From NCBI RefSeq assembly GCF_016617715.1, contig NZ_CP067225.1, positions 3,243,011 through 3,307,010 of the forward strand: 64,000 nucleotides of DNA, written 5' to 3'. A model generated the notes under the pieces. The model did not search any database. It saw nothing but the letters and a program-made list of their open reading frames with translations, and had not been told where the DNA came from. The stretch's first letter is position 1. Each line of letters starts with the position of its first letter. Below are positions 47,359 to 57,864 of the stretch, piece after piece. Source of the stretch: Paracoccus sp. MC1862 (lineage in GTDB: Bacteria > Pseudomonadota > Alphaproteobacteria > Rhodobacterales > Rhodobacteraceae). The position numbers and the translations under genes were made by a program.

Positions 47359-48657
47359 GCTCGCCTCCCGTCCCGGACGTCTCGCAGGATCGATCTTGCC
47401 ATGAAGAGGGCGGTCCGGCGAGGGTCTATGTGATCGTCCGGGATGGGACACATACTTCACAAAGTTTCGGCCTTTTCCAAGGTGAGTGTATCGACTCAGT
47501 AGCTGTCTCTGGTAGACGTTTCTCGAAGGTATTCCTTGGGCCTTCGCTGCAATCAGCTTTGCTCTTATGCCCTGCCGCATCTTTTTTTGATAGCGAAGCA
47601 TTGACGCGGTGCGAATAAAGACTTTTCTGCCATCGTACGTGAATCCGAGGTACTGAAGTGGCCGGTTTTCGTTTTGGCATAGGCCTCGGGAAAACACTGA
47701 AAGCTCAGTCTTATGAGTTGATAGTTGAAGGCCATAGCTGGAAATAGCACGTTCGATTTCTTGTACCACGTCCTCTGGTCTGATGTGGGGTGGTGCTACA
47801 ACGGCTATGTCATCCGAGTACCTTCGATAGGTTCCGCCGATTGAATTGGCATACCGGAGCATACGCCGGTCAAATGAAAGAAGGTAGATGTTGGCGTAAA
47901 GGCCCGATATAGGGGTGCCTTGTGGAATCCCCCAAGGGTTTTTATTTACTCTTATCAAGTTATGTTCTTTTCCGCGGACCTTTGTGACGTACTCTTCCGC
48001 AGTGCAAATGCGTCCTTTCTTTTTCCTTTTGGGTCCAAGGGCAACTTCTAGTGCCTCTTGCTCCACCCATGAATAGCGAGTGACGTTCTTAAATATCGTC
48101 CAATGATGTCCCTCCAAGCGCCCAGCATCCAATAGTTCAAGTAACTCGTGTTTAAGGTGCTGATGGAGAAGAGAGTCGAAGAACCCTTTGATGTCCAAGG
48201 CCGTCACAACGCAGTCGGCGCGATGGGCGACCTCATCGAACAACGCCTTTGCATGATGGATATTGGTAGCATTTCCTTTGCGGTACGCAAGCACGCACCT
48301 ATCAAGGTTGGATTTCTTTAGCTCAGCTTCATATGCGAGCGACAGCCAAGAGGAATATGCCTCGAGATAGGCAGAGTCTCGATGGGAGGCGTACTTTATT
48401 TCCCTAGGCTTAGGAACGACCTGCGGTTCGCCTGATGCGCTCAACGTTACCCGGCGAACAAGCTTGGTATACCCGAGCAAAGGATAAAACCGGTGAGGGG
48501 TTTCCTCAATCTCGAAGTCATAACTAATCTCTCTTCGACGTTCAGTTAACCGATTGTCGAAGTGAAGGTACTTCCTCTCGCGAGCCTGAAACTTATGAAC
48601 TAGATCGCTAGTTGAGGGGTCAAATTCCCCTTCGCGAAGTAGGTCTAGTCCGGACAT
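46255..48657 (-). CDS. Defence-type (UG/DRT-like) reverse transcriptase interrupted in frame by an IS481-family element
   Basis: One open frame of 800 codons. Residues 1-402 are a reverse transcriptase: KYLHFDNRL (30-38), HRFYPLLGY (55-63), PREIKYASHRDS (84-95), motif A ALDIKGFFDSL (153-163), GIPQGTPISGLYAN (243-256) and catalytic YRRYSDD (277-283). Residues 403 to about 757 come from the insertion and 758-800 are the original tail. Without the insertion and one target repeat the protein would be 445 residues. It lacks the maturase/HNH domains of group II introns and the NAxxH and VTG motifs of retron enzymes. The layout fits unknown-group defence RTs, and DRT2 is the closest fit by memory. 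ATG 48657 follows GGAG. Whether a working enzyme is made is open. Confidence 0.75.
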   Translation of the reverse strand: MSGLDLLREGEFDPSTSDLVHKFQARERKYLHFDNRLTERRREISYDFEIEETPHRFYPLLGYTKLVRRVTLSASGEPQVVPKPREIKYASHRDSAYLEAYSSWLSLAYEAELKKSNLDRCVLAYRKGNATNIHHAKALFDEVAHRADCVVTALDIKGFFDSLLHQHLKHELLELLDAGRLEGHHWTIFKNVTRYSWVEQEALEVALGPKRKKKGRICTAEEYVTKVRGKEHNLIRVNKNPWGIPQGTPISGLYANIYLLSFDRRMLRYANSIGGTYRRYSDDIAVVAPPHIRPEDVVQEIERAISSYGLQLSTHKTELSVFSRGLCQNENRPLQYLGFTYDGRKVFIRTASMLRYQKKMRQGIRAKLIAAKAQGIPSRNVYQRQLLSRYTHLGKGRNFVKYVSHPGRSHRPSPDRPLHGKIDPARRPGREASMLISLHKQATTTPRIRAAIQASSEPAWIVAERYGISEQTVWKWRKRDSVHDLSHTAHRLQTTLTPAQEAVAVALRRSLLLPLDDLLSVVREFLNPDVSRSGLDRCLRRHGAGNLRELKPAAPQPAHKPFKAYAPGYLHIDVKYLPQMADEDRRRYLFVAIDRATRWVFVRVYPAKTAANARRFLRDLERAAPMKIARVLTDNGKEFTDRLFGLRRRAATGNHEFDRLCAEFGIEHRLAPPMRPQTNGMVERFNGRIEDILQSHRFRSGEDLEQTILRYVRLYNGQLPQSVLKGRTPIDALKVWHHERPELFRKQPYNHTGCDKYAYRAAEIMNAPSIRHQIKNHPRWFQRAWHKEVIRAYGDLVTSA
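46392..47450 (-). mobile_element. IS481-family insertion sequence, copy 1 (in the RT gene)
   Basis: 1,059 bp. Ends on the element's own strand: TGTCCCATCCCG... and ...CGGGATGTGACA, 12-bp inverted repeats with one mismatch. Flanked by the 6-bp duplication CATACT (plus strand, 46386-46391 and 47451-47456). Length plus duplication is 1,065 bp, exactly 355 codons, so the host frame is kept. Same length as copy 2 at 54920, and their translations are identical. TGT ends, short repeats and a single DDE transposase fit IS481. Confidence 0.9.
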
Positions 48658-48923
48658 TGTGACTCCGTTCGTCTAATGTCCGGACTTATGTTACCTAACT
48701 TCACCCTCTCTACAAGGGGCGCGGGATTCAACCTGGCGTGGTACGCTGTGACCACGTCGTGCAATGGAGGCGAGATGATGGCGATCATGCCGATCCCGAC
48801 CCGGTGCCGCTGGGCGCGAATAGCGCTTGCGGTCCTTAACACTACTCACCGACGCCTCGCGCGTCGGGCAGAGTTGAGTTAAGGCTGCAGGATGAGGTTG
48901 CAAGTGCAAAAGGCGAAATTTTC
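48658..48923 (-). ncRNA. Candidate structured RNA leader of the reverse transcriptase
   Basis: 266 nt between the carB stop and the RT start, both on the minus strand. Contains a 7-bp hairpin (48849-48855 with 48861-48867, arms CCGACGC/GCGTCGG), a 6-bp hairpin (48737-48742 with 48751-48756), and two copies of the palindrome GTCCGGAC 30 bp apart (48648-48655 over the RT start codon, and 48678-48685). DRT2 systems have a template RNA of similar size directly upstream of the RT, and this region fits by position and size. No family match could be tested. It is not clearly protein-coding, although it is open in several frames. Confidence 0.35.
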
Positions 48924-52262
<3,339 letters not shown>

Positions 52263-52359
52263 GGCTTTCCCCCGGGCGATTGTCGGCGTGCAAATCGTCG
52301 GGGGTTATAGACAGCGACGGCGCTTCCGCAAGGGCGCGCGGGCCGGACGCGGCGTGAAC

Positions 52360-53019
52360 TCAGCGCGATTCGCGCAGCGCCGTCACCTCGCTTTCCAACG
52401 CGCTTGCCCCGCTTGGCAGCGACAGCCTGACGCCCTCGGCGGTCAGTTCGGCCCCCGTGACGCGGGCAAAGGCGCCCACGGCTGTCGTCGAAAGCACCTC
52501 CTCTCCGCGGTGGCTGACCAGCTTGAAGCTGTAGATGCCGTGGGCGAGCGGCCCCTCGGCCGTCCGGCCTGCCCAGTCGACCTCGCCCGCCCCAAGGCCG
52601 ATGCTTTCGCGCAGCACCTCGCGTCCGTTCCGGTCCAGCGCCACCAACTCGACCTTGTCCGCACCGTTCTCGGGCCGGATGTCCAGCGTGATCGGCTGGC
52701 CGTCAAAGGCGACCGGGGCGGTGGTGCGGACATCCTTCCCGATCCAGTCGGCAAGCTGCCCCAGGCCCCCAAGCTGCCCGCCCGCAAGCTGTTCGAGCAA
52801 CTGGTTCGTCCGCACCTGCTGCTCGACCCCCGAGAAGGTCGCAAGCTGCACGGCGAAATCTGACCCCTCCATCGGGTTCAGCGGGTCCTGGTTCCTGATC
52901 TGCGTCGTCAGCATCTTGAGAAAGGTCTCGAAATCGCCGCCGGCGAAGGAGGCCGCGGCGGCAGGCGCCGGACCGGGGGAGGGAGCGGTGGCGGCGGCGG
53001 TCGGGGCGATGCTGGTCAA
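52360..53019 (-). CDS. flgD: Flagellar hook-capping protein FlgD
   Basis: A 219-residue hook scaffold. The conserved N-terminal segment FETFLKMLTTQIRNQDPLNPMEGSDFAVQLATFSGVEQ (residues about 30-67, in parts) is diagnostic; the C-terminal Ig/tudor-like half includes PENGADKVELVALDRNG and GPLAHGIYSFKLV. It begins 9 bp after the fliK stop, so the two form an operon. About 100 bp separate it from carB on the same strand. Confidence 0.95.
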   Translation of the reverse strand: MTSIAPTAAATAPSPGPAPAAAASFAGGDFETFLKMLTTQIRNQDPLNPMEGSDFAVQLATFSGVEQQVRTNQLLEQLAGGQLGGLGQLADWIGKDVRTTAPVAFDGQPITLDIRPENGADKVELVALDRNGREVLRESIGLGAGEVDWAGRTAEGPLAHGIYSFKLVSHRGEEVLSTTAVGAFARVTGAELTAEGVRLSLPSGASALESEVTALRESR

Positions 53020-53028
53020 GGGATGCTC

Positions 53029-54210
53029 CTAAAGCCGGATGTCGAGGCGGGAAAGCGGGACGGCGCAGGGTGCGGCCTCTTGCAGGCCCTCGGGGATGCG
53101 CAGGCCGGCGGCGGCCCGGTTCTCTCCGCTGCGCCGGTTCCTGTCTTGGGGAGAATCGTGGCTGTCCTGCTGCAGGATGTCGAGACTGGGATCGGACATC
53201 CCGCCATCGCGCAACTCGCGCAGCAGTTGCTCGCCGTGGCGGCGGATGAGGTCCAGCGTCTCGGGCCGCTCGACGAACATCGCCAGATGGCCGGGGTTCC
53301 CCTCGGTCCCCAGAAGAACGGTGACGCGGCCAAGCTCGACCGGGTTCAGGATGAGTTCGACCTGTCCGTCGCGCGTGCGGACAATGGCATCGGCGATCTG
53401 ACGGTGCGGCTCGGCAGGCGGGGGACGGTGCAGGGCGGGGGCCTCGGCGATGCGCAGCGGAGCCTCGCGGATCTCGGCGGGCGGGACCAGCGCCTCGGGC
53501 AGTCGGGTGTCGCTGGGCTGCAGGGTTTCCGGTGGCAGCGTGATGGCATCCGGGGAAGGGGCAGGCGGCGGCGCTTCCGCGCCGGGCGGACGAGGGGATG
53601 CGGAAGGGACCGGCGATGCCGTTCCTTCGGGCGCGTTGTCAGGGCCGATGCCCTCGGCGGGGGAGAAGACTGCCCGTGGCCCGACATCAGCCGGCCGCGG
53701 CCGCCTTGCACCCGGCTGCACCTGCGTTTCCAAGCGTTCAACAGTCTGCGGTCGGCTGGCCTCGTCGAAGCTGGCCGCCCCCTGCTTCTGCCGGTCCGAA
53801 TCGAATTGCGAAGGCGGCGCCCGGTCCTGCTGCGGCACCGGACCGGGGGCGGGCAGGCCGGACACGCTGCCCGGCGAAGCGCCTTCTTCGGACAGGGCCG
53901 CCTGCGCGGCATCCGCTGCGCGCCCGCGCGGCAAGGCTTCGTTCACGGCAGGAGGAAGCGTCATCCCGCATGCCTCGGACCCGGCGGGGACATCCGGCTC
54001 GTCCTCGGCCGGTTCCTCGTTCCCGGCGGCTGACGAAGGCTCGGTTGCAGGTTCCTTTGGGGTCGTGCCGGGCGGTGGCGGCTCGCAGTCGGGCGCGTCA
54101 AGGACCGCCTCGAACAGCCCGCCCTCTGCAGCAGCGGGCTTTCCCCCGCCCGATGCGAGAGCCGGGGGGCAGGCCACCGGCCAGTTGTGCGATTGAACCT
54201 GCATCGACAT
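53029..54210 (-). CDS. fliK: Flagellar hook-length control protein FliK
   Basis: A 393-residue secreted ruler protein. The first 290 residues are Pro/Ala/Glu-rich and low complexity, as usual for FliK. The C-terminal Flg_hook domain is clear: DGQVELILNPVELGRVTVLL and MFVERPETLDLIRRHGEQLLRELRDGG (residues about 293-350, in parts). Start at 54210 (MSMQVQSHNW) faces the rod-binding gene on the other strand across 88 bp. Confidence 0.88.
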   Translation of the reverse strand: MSMQVQSHNWPVACPPALASGGGKPAAAEGGLFEAVLDAPDCEPPPPGTTPKEPATEPSSAAGNEEPAEDEPDVPAGSEACGMTLPPAVNEALPRGRAADAAQAALSEEGASPGSVSGLPAPGPVPQQDRAPPSQFDSDRQKQGAASFDEASRPQTVERLETQVQPGARRPRPADVGPRAVFSPAEGIGPDNAPEGTASPVPSASPRPPGAEAPPPAPSPDAITLPPETLQPSDTRLPEALVPPAEIREAPLRIAEAPALHRPPPAEPHRQIADAIVRTRDGQVELILNPVELGRVTVLLGTEGNPGHLAMFVERPETLDLIRRHGEQLLRELRDGGMSDPSLDILQQDSHDSPQDRNRRSGENRAAAGLRIPEGLQEAAPCAVPLSRLDIRL

Positions 54211-54251
54211 GAACCTTCGGAATCACCTTCTTCGGGATAGGCGCATCCGGT

Positions 54252-54278
54252 TACCGAATATTTACCGCCAGCCGATAT
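54252..54278 (+). promoter_or_regulatory. Possible sigma-28 promoter of the rod-binding gene
   Basis: GCCGATAT (54271-54278) closely matches the sigma-28 -10 element GCCGATAA, 21-40 bp before the candidate starts. The -35 position (54252-54255, TACC, 15 bp away) is weak against TAAA. It matches the motif left before fliC at 55989. Inference from motif only. Confidence 0.35.
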
Positions 54279-54298
54279 ACGAGAAAAAATGGGTCAAA

Positions 54299-54556
54299 AT
54301 GGAGATGATCGTGAACGTCGAGGGAGCGCGCCTGCATCCACCCCTTCGAACTGATCTTTCACGCAGCGCCGACAAGCTTGAAGCGGCCTTTCTGGCCGAA
54401 ATGCTGAAGATCGCAATGCCGGACGGCGGCGGGGACGCATTCGGCGGCGGGATCGGAGAGTCGCAGTTCGCCTCTTTCCTGACCGAGCGGCACGCGGCCG
54501 CCATGGCCTCGCGTCTGGACCTGAACCTCGTGACCCGGCTGGCCGACCATGCGTGA
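54299..54556 (+). CDS. FlgJ-type rod-binding domain protein
   Basis: An 85-residue protein equal to the N-terminal rod-binding (rod-capping) domain of FlgJ without the muramidase domain, as in many alphaproteobacteria. Core: DKLEAAFLAEMLKIAMP and GGIGESQFASFLTERHAAAMASR. The start is uncertain: ATG 54299, ATG 54305 or GTG 54311. The last has GGAG (54301-54304) at 6 nt and may be the true one. Its end overlaps the next gene by 8 nt. Confidence 0.82.
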   Translation: MEMIVNVEGARLHPPLRTDLSRSADKLEAAFLAEMLKIAMPDGGGDAFGGGIGESQFASFLTERHAAAMASRLDLNLVTRLADHA

Positions 54557-54863
54557 TCCCGAAGCGATCCTGCGGGATGCCTGCCGCGCCATGATTCGCG
54601 GCGAACCCGAGGCCTGCCAGGCCATGCTGGACATCTTCCACAAGGAAATCGCCGCGAACCCGCCCGATGATGCGCTTCGCGCGGCCTGCGAACGCCAGCT
54701 TTCGCATCTGCGCGAGCTGGCGCAGTCCGCGCTTGAAGGGCTGGATCAGGCGCGCAACTGGATGCGCGACCTGTCGGCGGTGCTGGGCGGGCTGGACGTT
54801 TACGACCGCGCGGGGCGGCACCGGGTCGGAACCGATCTCTCCGCCCGCACGCACCGGTTTTAG
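54549..54863 (+). CDS. FlgN-like flagellar chaperone candidate
   Basis: A 104-residue, mostly helical protein starting MRDPEAILRDACRAMIRGEPEAC. Helical heptads (LDIFHKEIA, LRELAQSALEGLDQARNWMRDL) and position between a rod-binding protein and flagellin suggest a FlgN-like export chaperone; there is no motif that proves it. It overlaps the rod-binding gene by 8 nt and ends 56 bp before IS copy 2. An alternative is an unrelated flagellar protein of unknown role. Confidence 0.55.
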   Translation: MRDPEAILRDACRAMIRGEPEACQAMLDIFHKEIAANPPDDALRAACERQLSHLRELAQSALEGLDQARNWMRDLSAVLGGLDVYDRAGRHRVGTDLSARTHRF

Positions 54864-54919
54864 TAAAATGCTGCCGATTGTCGTTTTGCCGGGCGGGGCC
54901 GCGTTCACTATTCCTTAGA

Positions 54920-55978
54920 TGTCCCATCCCGGACGATCACATAGACCCTCGCCGGACCGCCCTCTTCATGGCAAGATCGATCCTGCGAGACGTCCGGGAC
55001 GGGAGGCGAGCATGCTGATCTCTCTGCACAAGCAGGCGACGACGACACCGAGGATCCGGGCTGCGATCCAGGCGAGCAGCGAGCCGGCCTGGATAGTGGC
55101 GGAGCGCTACGGCATCTCCGAGCAGACGGTCTGGAAATGGCGCAAGCGCGACAGCGTCCATGACCTGAGCCACACGGCGCACCGGCTTCAGACCACGCTC
55201 ACGCCGGCGCAGGAGGCCGTGGCGGTGGCGCTGCGCAGGTCCCTGCTGCTGCCGCTCGATGACCTGCTCTCGGTGGTGCGCGAGTTCCTCAACCCGGACG
55301 TCTCGCGCTCGGGGCTGGACCGCTGCCTGCGGCGGCACGGGGCGGGCAACCTGCGCGAGTTGAAGCCTGCCGCGCCGCAGCCCGCGCACAAGCCCTTCAA
55401 GGCCTATGCGCCCGGCTACCTCCACATCGACGTCAAATACCTGCCGCAGATGGCCGACGAGGACCGCCGGCGCTACCTCTTCGTCGCGATCGACCGCGCC
55501 ACCCGATGGGTCTTCGTGCGCGTCTACCCGGCGAAGACGGCTGCCAACGCACGCCGTTTCCTTCGTGATCTGGAGCGCGCGGCGCCGATGAAGATCGCCC
55601 GGGTGCTGACCGACAATGGCAAGGAGTTCACCGACCGGCTCTTCGGGTTGCGCCGCCGCGCCGCCACCGGCAACCACGAGTTCGACCGGCTCTGCGCCGA
55701 GTTCGGCATCGAACACCGCTTGGCGCCGCCGATGCGACCGCAGACGAATGGCATGGTCGAGCGGTTCAATGGCCGGATCGAGGACATCCTGCAGAGCCAC
55801 CGCTTCCGCAGTGGCGAGGACCTGGAGCAGACCATCCTGCGCTATGTCCGCCTCTACAACGGCCAGCTGCCCCAGTCTGTCCTCAAAGGTCGAACACCCA
55901 TCGATGCCCTCAAGGTCTGGCATCACGAAAGACCAGAGCTATTCAGGAAACAGCCGTATAATCACACGGGATGTGACA
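54920..55978 (+). mobile_element. IS481-family insertion sequence, copy 2 (upstream of fliC)
   Basis: 1,059 bp, same ends and same encoded protein as copy 1, in the opposite orientation. Begins TGTCCCATCCCG at 54920 and ends CGGGATGTGACA at 55978. Flanked by the perfect 6-bp duplication CTTAGA (54914-54919 and 55979-55984), different from copy 1, so the two inserted independently. It separates the FlgN-like gene from flagellin. Confidence 0.92.
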
Positions 55979-55983
55979 CTTAG
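55012..55983 (+). CDS. IS481-family transposase, copy 2
   Basis: 323 residues from ATG 55012 (GGGAGG upstream). Identical to copy 1 inside the element: helix-turn-helix with GISEQTVWKWRKR, DDE residues in YLHIDVKYL, LTDNGKEF and VERFNGRIED. The frame leaves the element at 55978 and stops at TAG 55981-55983, which lies in the target duplication, so the last residue and the stop codon come from host DNA. Likely functional. Confidence 0.93.
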   Translation: MLISLHKQATTTPRIRAAIQASSEPAWIVAERYGISEQTVWKWRKRDSVHDLSHTAHRLQTTLTPAQEAVAVALRRSLLLPLDDLLSVVREFLNPDVSRSGLDRCLRRHGAGNLRELKPAAPQPAHKPFKAYAPGYLHIDVKYLPQMADEDRRRYLFVAIDRATRWVFVRVYPAKTAANARRFLRDLERAAPMKIARVLTDNGKEFTDRLFGLRRRAATGNHEFDRLCAEFGIEHRLAPPMRPQTNGMVERFNGRIEDILQSHRFRSGEDLEQTILRYVRLYNGQLPQSVLKGRTPIDALKVWHHERPELFRKQPYNHTGCDT

Positions 55984-55988
55984 ACGTT

Positions 55989-55996
55989 GCCGATTA
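55989..55996 (+). promoter_or_regulatory. Sigma-28-like -10 element of fliC, cut off from its upstream part by the IS
   Basis: GCCGATTA (one mismatch to GCCGATAA) lies 10 bp after the IS end and about 107 bp before the fliC ATG. The -35 position, 15 bp upstream, falls inside the inserted element. Before insertion it would have been host sequence (TTCAC region near 54907). Motif-based inference. Confidence 0.35.
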
Positions 55997-56064
55997 GGAA
56001 GGTGATCGCGTCAAGAGGACGCCGGGAATAGCCCGCTGGTCAGAAGGCCGGAATATCTGAAACG

Positions 56065-56086
56065 CGGGACGGAATGATCCGTCCCG
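56065..56086 (+). promoter_or_regulatory. Hairpin in the flagellin mRNA leader
   Basis: CGGGACGGA (56065-56073), loop ATGA, TCCGTCCCG (56078-56086): perfect 9-bp stem, 17 nt before the fliC ATG and next to the AGAGGA ribosome site (56094-56099). In Caulobacter FlbT binds the flagellin leader RNA and controls its stability; flbT is 1.36 kb downstream of the fliC start. That this hairpin is its target is inference. Confidence 0.5.
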
Positions 56087-56103
56087 AAACACCAGAGGAT
56101 AAA

Positions 56104-56946
56104 ATGTCCAGCATTCTGACCAACAATGGCGCAATGGTCGCGTTGCAGACCCTGAAGGGGATCAACTCGAACATGGCCAAGACCCAAAGCGAGATCTCAA
56201 CCGGCAAGTCGGTCGCCAATGCCAAGGATAATGCCGCGATCTGGGCCACGGCCAAGATCATGGAAACCGACGAATCGTCCTTCAAGGCCATCCGCAGCCA
56301 GTTGAACGTCGCCGAGTCGACGGTCGCCACGGGCCGCGCAGGCGCCGAGAAGATCACCAAGCTGCTGGGCGAGATGCGCGACCTGGCGGCCTCGGCGTCC
56401 AACGACACGGCAGACCATGGCAAGGTGAACACCGACATCCTCGGAAAACGGGCCGAGATCGAGTCCATCGTCAATGCCTCGCAGTTCAACGGGATCAACC
56501 TGCTGAAAACCGATATCGGGAATGGCGGCCCCACCTTCTCGGTCCTGGCATCGCTTGACCGCGGCACCGCCGCGACGACGACGGCCAGGATGATCGATGT
56601 GACCTCTGTCGATTTCGAGGCTGACATCGTCGGTGGCACAGTCGCTGCAATCACCGACAAGGCATCCGCGCAAACGGCGATCGGCCAGATCGAGGCACTG
56701 ATCAACACTGCGGTCGAAGGCGCGGCATCGCTGGGTTCTGCGGGCAAGCGGATCACGGGGCAATCCGAGTTTGTCGGCCAGTTGGCGGACTCGCTTAAAT
56801 CCGGCATCGGCTCGATGGTCGATGCCGACATGGAGGAGACCTCGGCCCGCCTGCAGGCCCTGCAGGTCCAGCAGCAGCTGGCCACCCAGTCGCTGTCGAT
56901 CGCCAACCAGGCGCCGCAGTCGCTGCTGTCGCTGTTCCGCGGCTGA
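56104..56946 (+). CDS. fliC: Flagellin
   Basis: A 280-residue filament subunit. The N-terminal D0/D1 part (MSSILTNNGAMVALQTLKGIN, in which the last residues begin the coiled region, and QSEISTGKSVANAKDNAAIWATA) and the C-terminal part (LQALQVQQQLATQSLSIANQAPQSLLSLFRG, in two halves) are the conserved flagellin ends; the variable middle is short. Start at ATG 56104 after AGAGGA; the frame upstream to 56074 covers the leader hairpin. Terminator at 56955. Expression may be affected by the IS 125 bp upstream. Confidence 0.96.
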   Translation: MSSILTNNGAMVALQTLKGINSNMAKTQSEISTGKSVANAKDNAAIWATAKIMETDESSFKAIRSQLNVAESTVATGRAGAEKITKLLGEMRDLAASASNDTADHGKVNTDILGKRAEIESIVNASQFNGINLLKTDIGNGGPTFSVLASLDRGTAATTTARMIDVTSVDFEADIVGGTVAAITDKASAQTAIGQIEALINTAVEGAASLGSAGKRITGQSEFVGQLADSLKSGIGSMVDADMEETSARLQALQVQQQLATQSLSIANQAPQSLLSLFRG

Positions 56947-56954
56947 TGACACGG

Positions 56955-56976
56955 ACCGGGGCTGCAAGGCCCCGGT
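56955..56976 (+). terminator. Hairpin terminator of fliC
   Basis: ACCGGGGC (56955-56962), loop TGCAAG, GCCCCGGT (56969-56976) followed by TC. 8 bp after the stop. The T tract is short, so read-through into flaF is possible. Confidence 0.7.
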
Positions 56977-57019
56977 TCAACCTTCCGACTGACCTCACGC
57001 GATCTGGAAAGGAGCGTTC

Positions 57020-57385
57020 GTGAACGCACAGGTTCCATACGGCTATGGCACTGCCGCCTCGGTCGAGGCCGACCCCCGCCGGGCCGAGGCCCTCATCCTC
57101 TCGAAACTGGCCGCCGGCATGATCCGCGCCTCGGAGCCCGGCAGCAGCTTTGCCGCCATGCCCGCCGCCGTGCACGAGAACCGCAGGTTCTGGCGCATAG
57201 CCGCTGAAGATCTTACGAGCGAAGGCAACAGCCTTCCGGTGCCGCTGCGGGCACAACTTCTGTCGATCGCCGGCTTTGTTGAAAAGGAAACCTCCCGCAT
57301 CCTCGCCGGAGAGACGAGTGCCGCCGCGCTGGTCGAGATCAACCGCGCTGTCGCCCGCGGGCTGTTCGAACAGCCGCCCGGCTGA
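57020..57385 (+). CDS. flaF: Flagellar biosynthesis regulator FlaF
   Basis: A 121-residue FlaF-family protein, a partner of FlbT in flagellin regulation and secretion in alphaproteobacteria. YGYGTAASVEADPRRAEALIL near the start and the NRRFWRIAAEDL region are family features. Start GTG 57020 follows AAGGAG at 6-7 nt. 73 bp after fliC; flbT follows 77 bp after its stop. Confidence 0.88.
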   Translation: MNAQVPYGYGTAASVEADPRRAEALILSKLAAGMIRASEPGSSFAAMPAAVHENRRFWRIAAEDLTSEGNSLPVPLRAQLLSIAGFVEKETSRILAGETSAAALVEINRAVARGLFEQPPG

Positions 57386-57462
57386 CGCAGCTTCCCCCAA
57401 AAAACCCGCCTGACAGACCTCCGCAATCAGGCCGCCGGCAGCGGCTCCAGCAGGGATATCCC

Positions 57463-57864
57463 ATGACCGGACTCATCCTCAAGCTCGCACCCGGTGAGCG
57501 CGTGCTGATCAACGGCGCGGTCATCGAAAACGGCGACCGCCGTTGCAGGATCGCGATCAAGACCCCGAACGCAAGCATCCTGCGGCTCAAGGACGCCATT
57601 CACCCAGACGACGTGGCGTCCCCCGTCGCGCGGGTCTGTTACAACGCGCAGCTTCTGCTGTCGGGCGATGCCGATCCCGCGCAGGGGCGGCGCGACCTGC
57701 TGCGCGGGATCGAGCAGTTGTCCCGGGTCTTCGACGATCGCGACAGCCGGGCCGCGCTGGACGGCGCAACGGCCGATGTGATCGGCGGCAATGTCTATCG
57801 CGCGCTGCGCCAGCTTCGCAGCCTGTTGCCCCGAGAGGCGCGGATCTTCGCGCAGATCGCATGA
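57463..57864 (+). CDS. flbT: Flagellar biosynthesis repressor FlbT
   Basis: A 133-residue RNA-binding post-transcriptional regulator of flagellin. MTGLILKLAPGERVLINGAVIENGDRR is the FlbT opening (residues 1-27, read in parts), followed by NASILRLKDAIHP and the helical C-terminus VYRALRQLRSLLPRE. Ends 4 nt inside the next gene (ATGA). Works with flaF next to it. Confidence 0.93.
   Translation: MTGLILKLAPGERVLINGAVIENGDRRCRIAIKTPNASILRLKDAIHPDDVASPVARVCYNAQLLLSGDADPAQGRRDLLRGIEQLSRVFDDRDSRAALDGATADVIGGNVYRALRQLRSLLPREARIFAQIA

Noticed and set aside
46255..48657. Group II intron or retron identity for the RT
   Set aside because: No maturase X, D or HNH domain and no intron domain V seen; no NAxxH or VTG motif of retron RTs. 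The defence-type RT fits better.
54937..55926. 329-codon frame opposite the transposase (also 46444-47433)
   Set aside because: Repeats in both IS copies only because the element is duplicated. It is the antisense of the transposase and has no known family.
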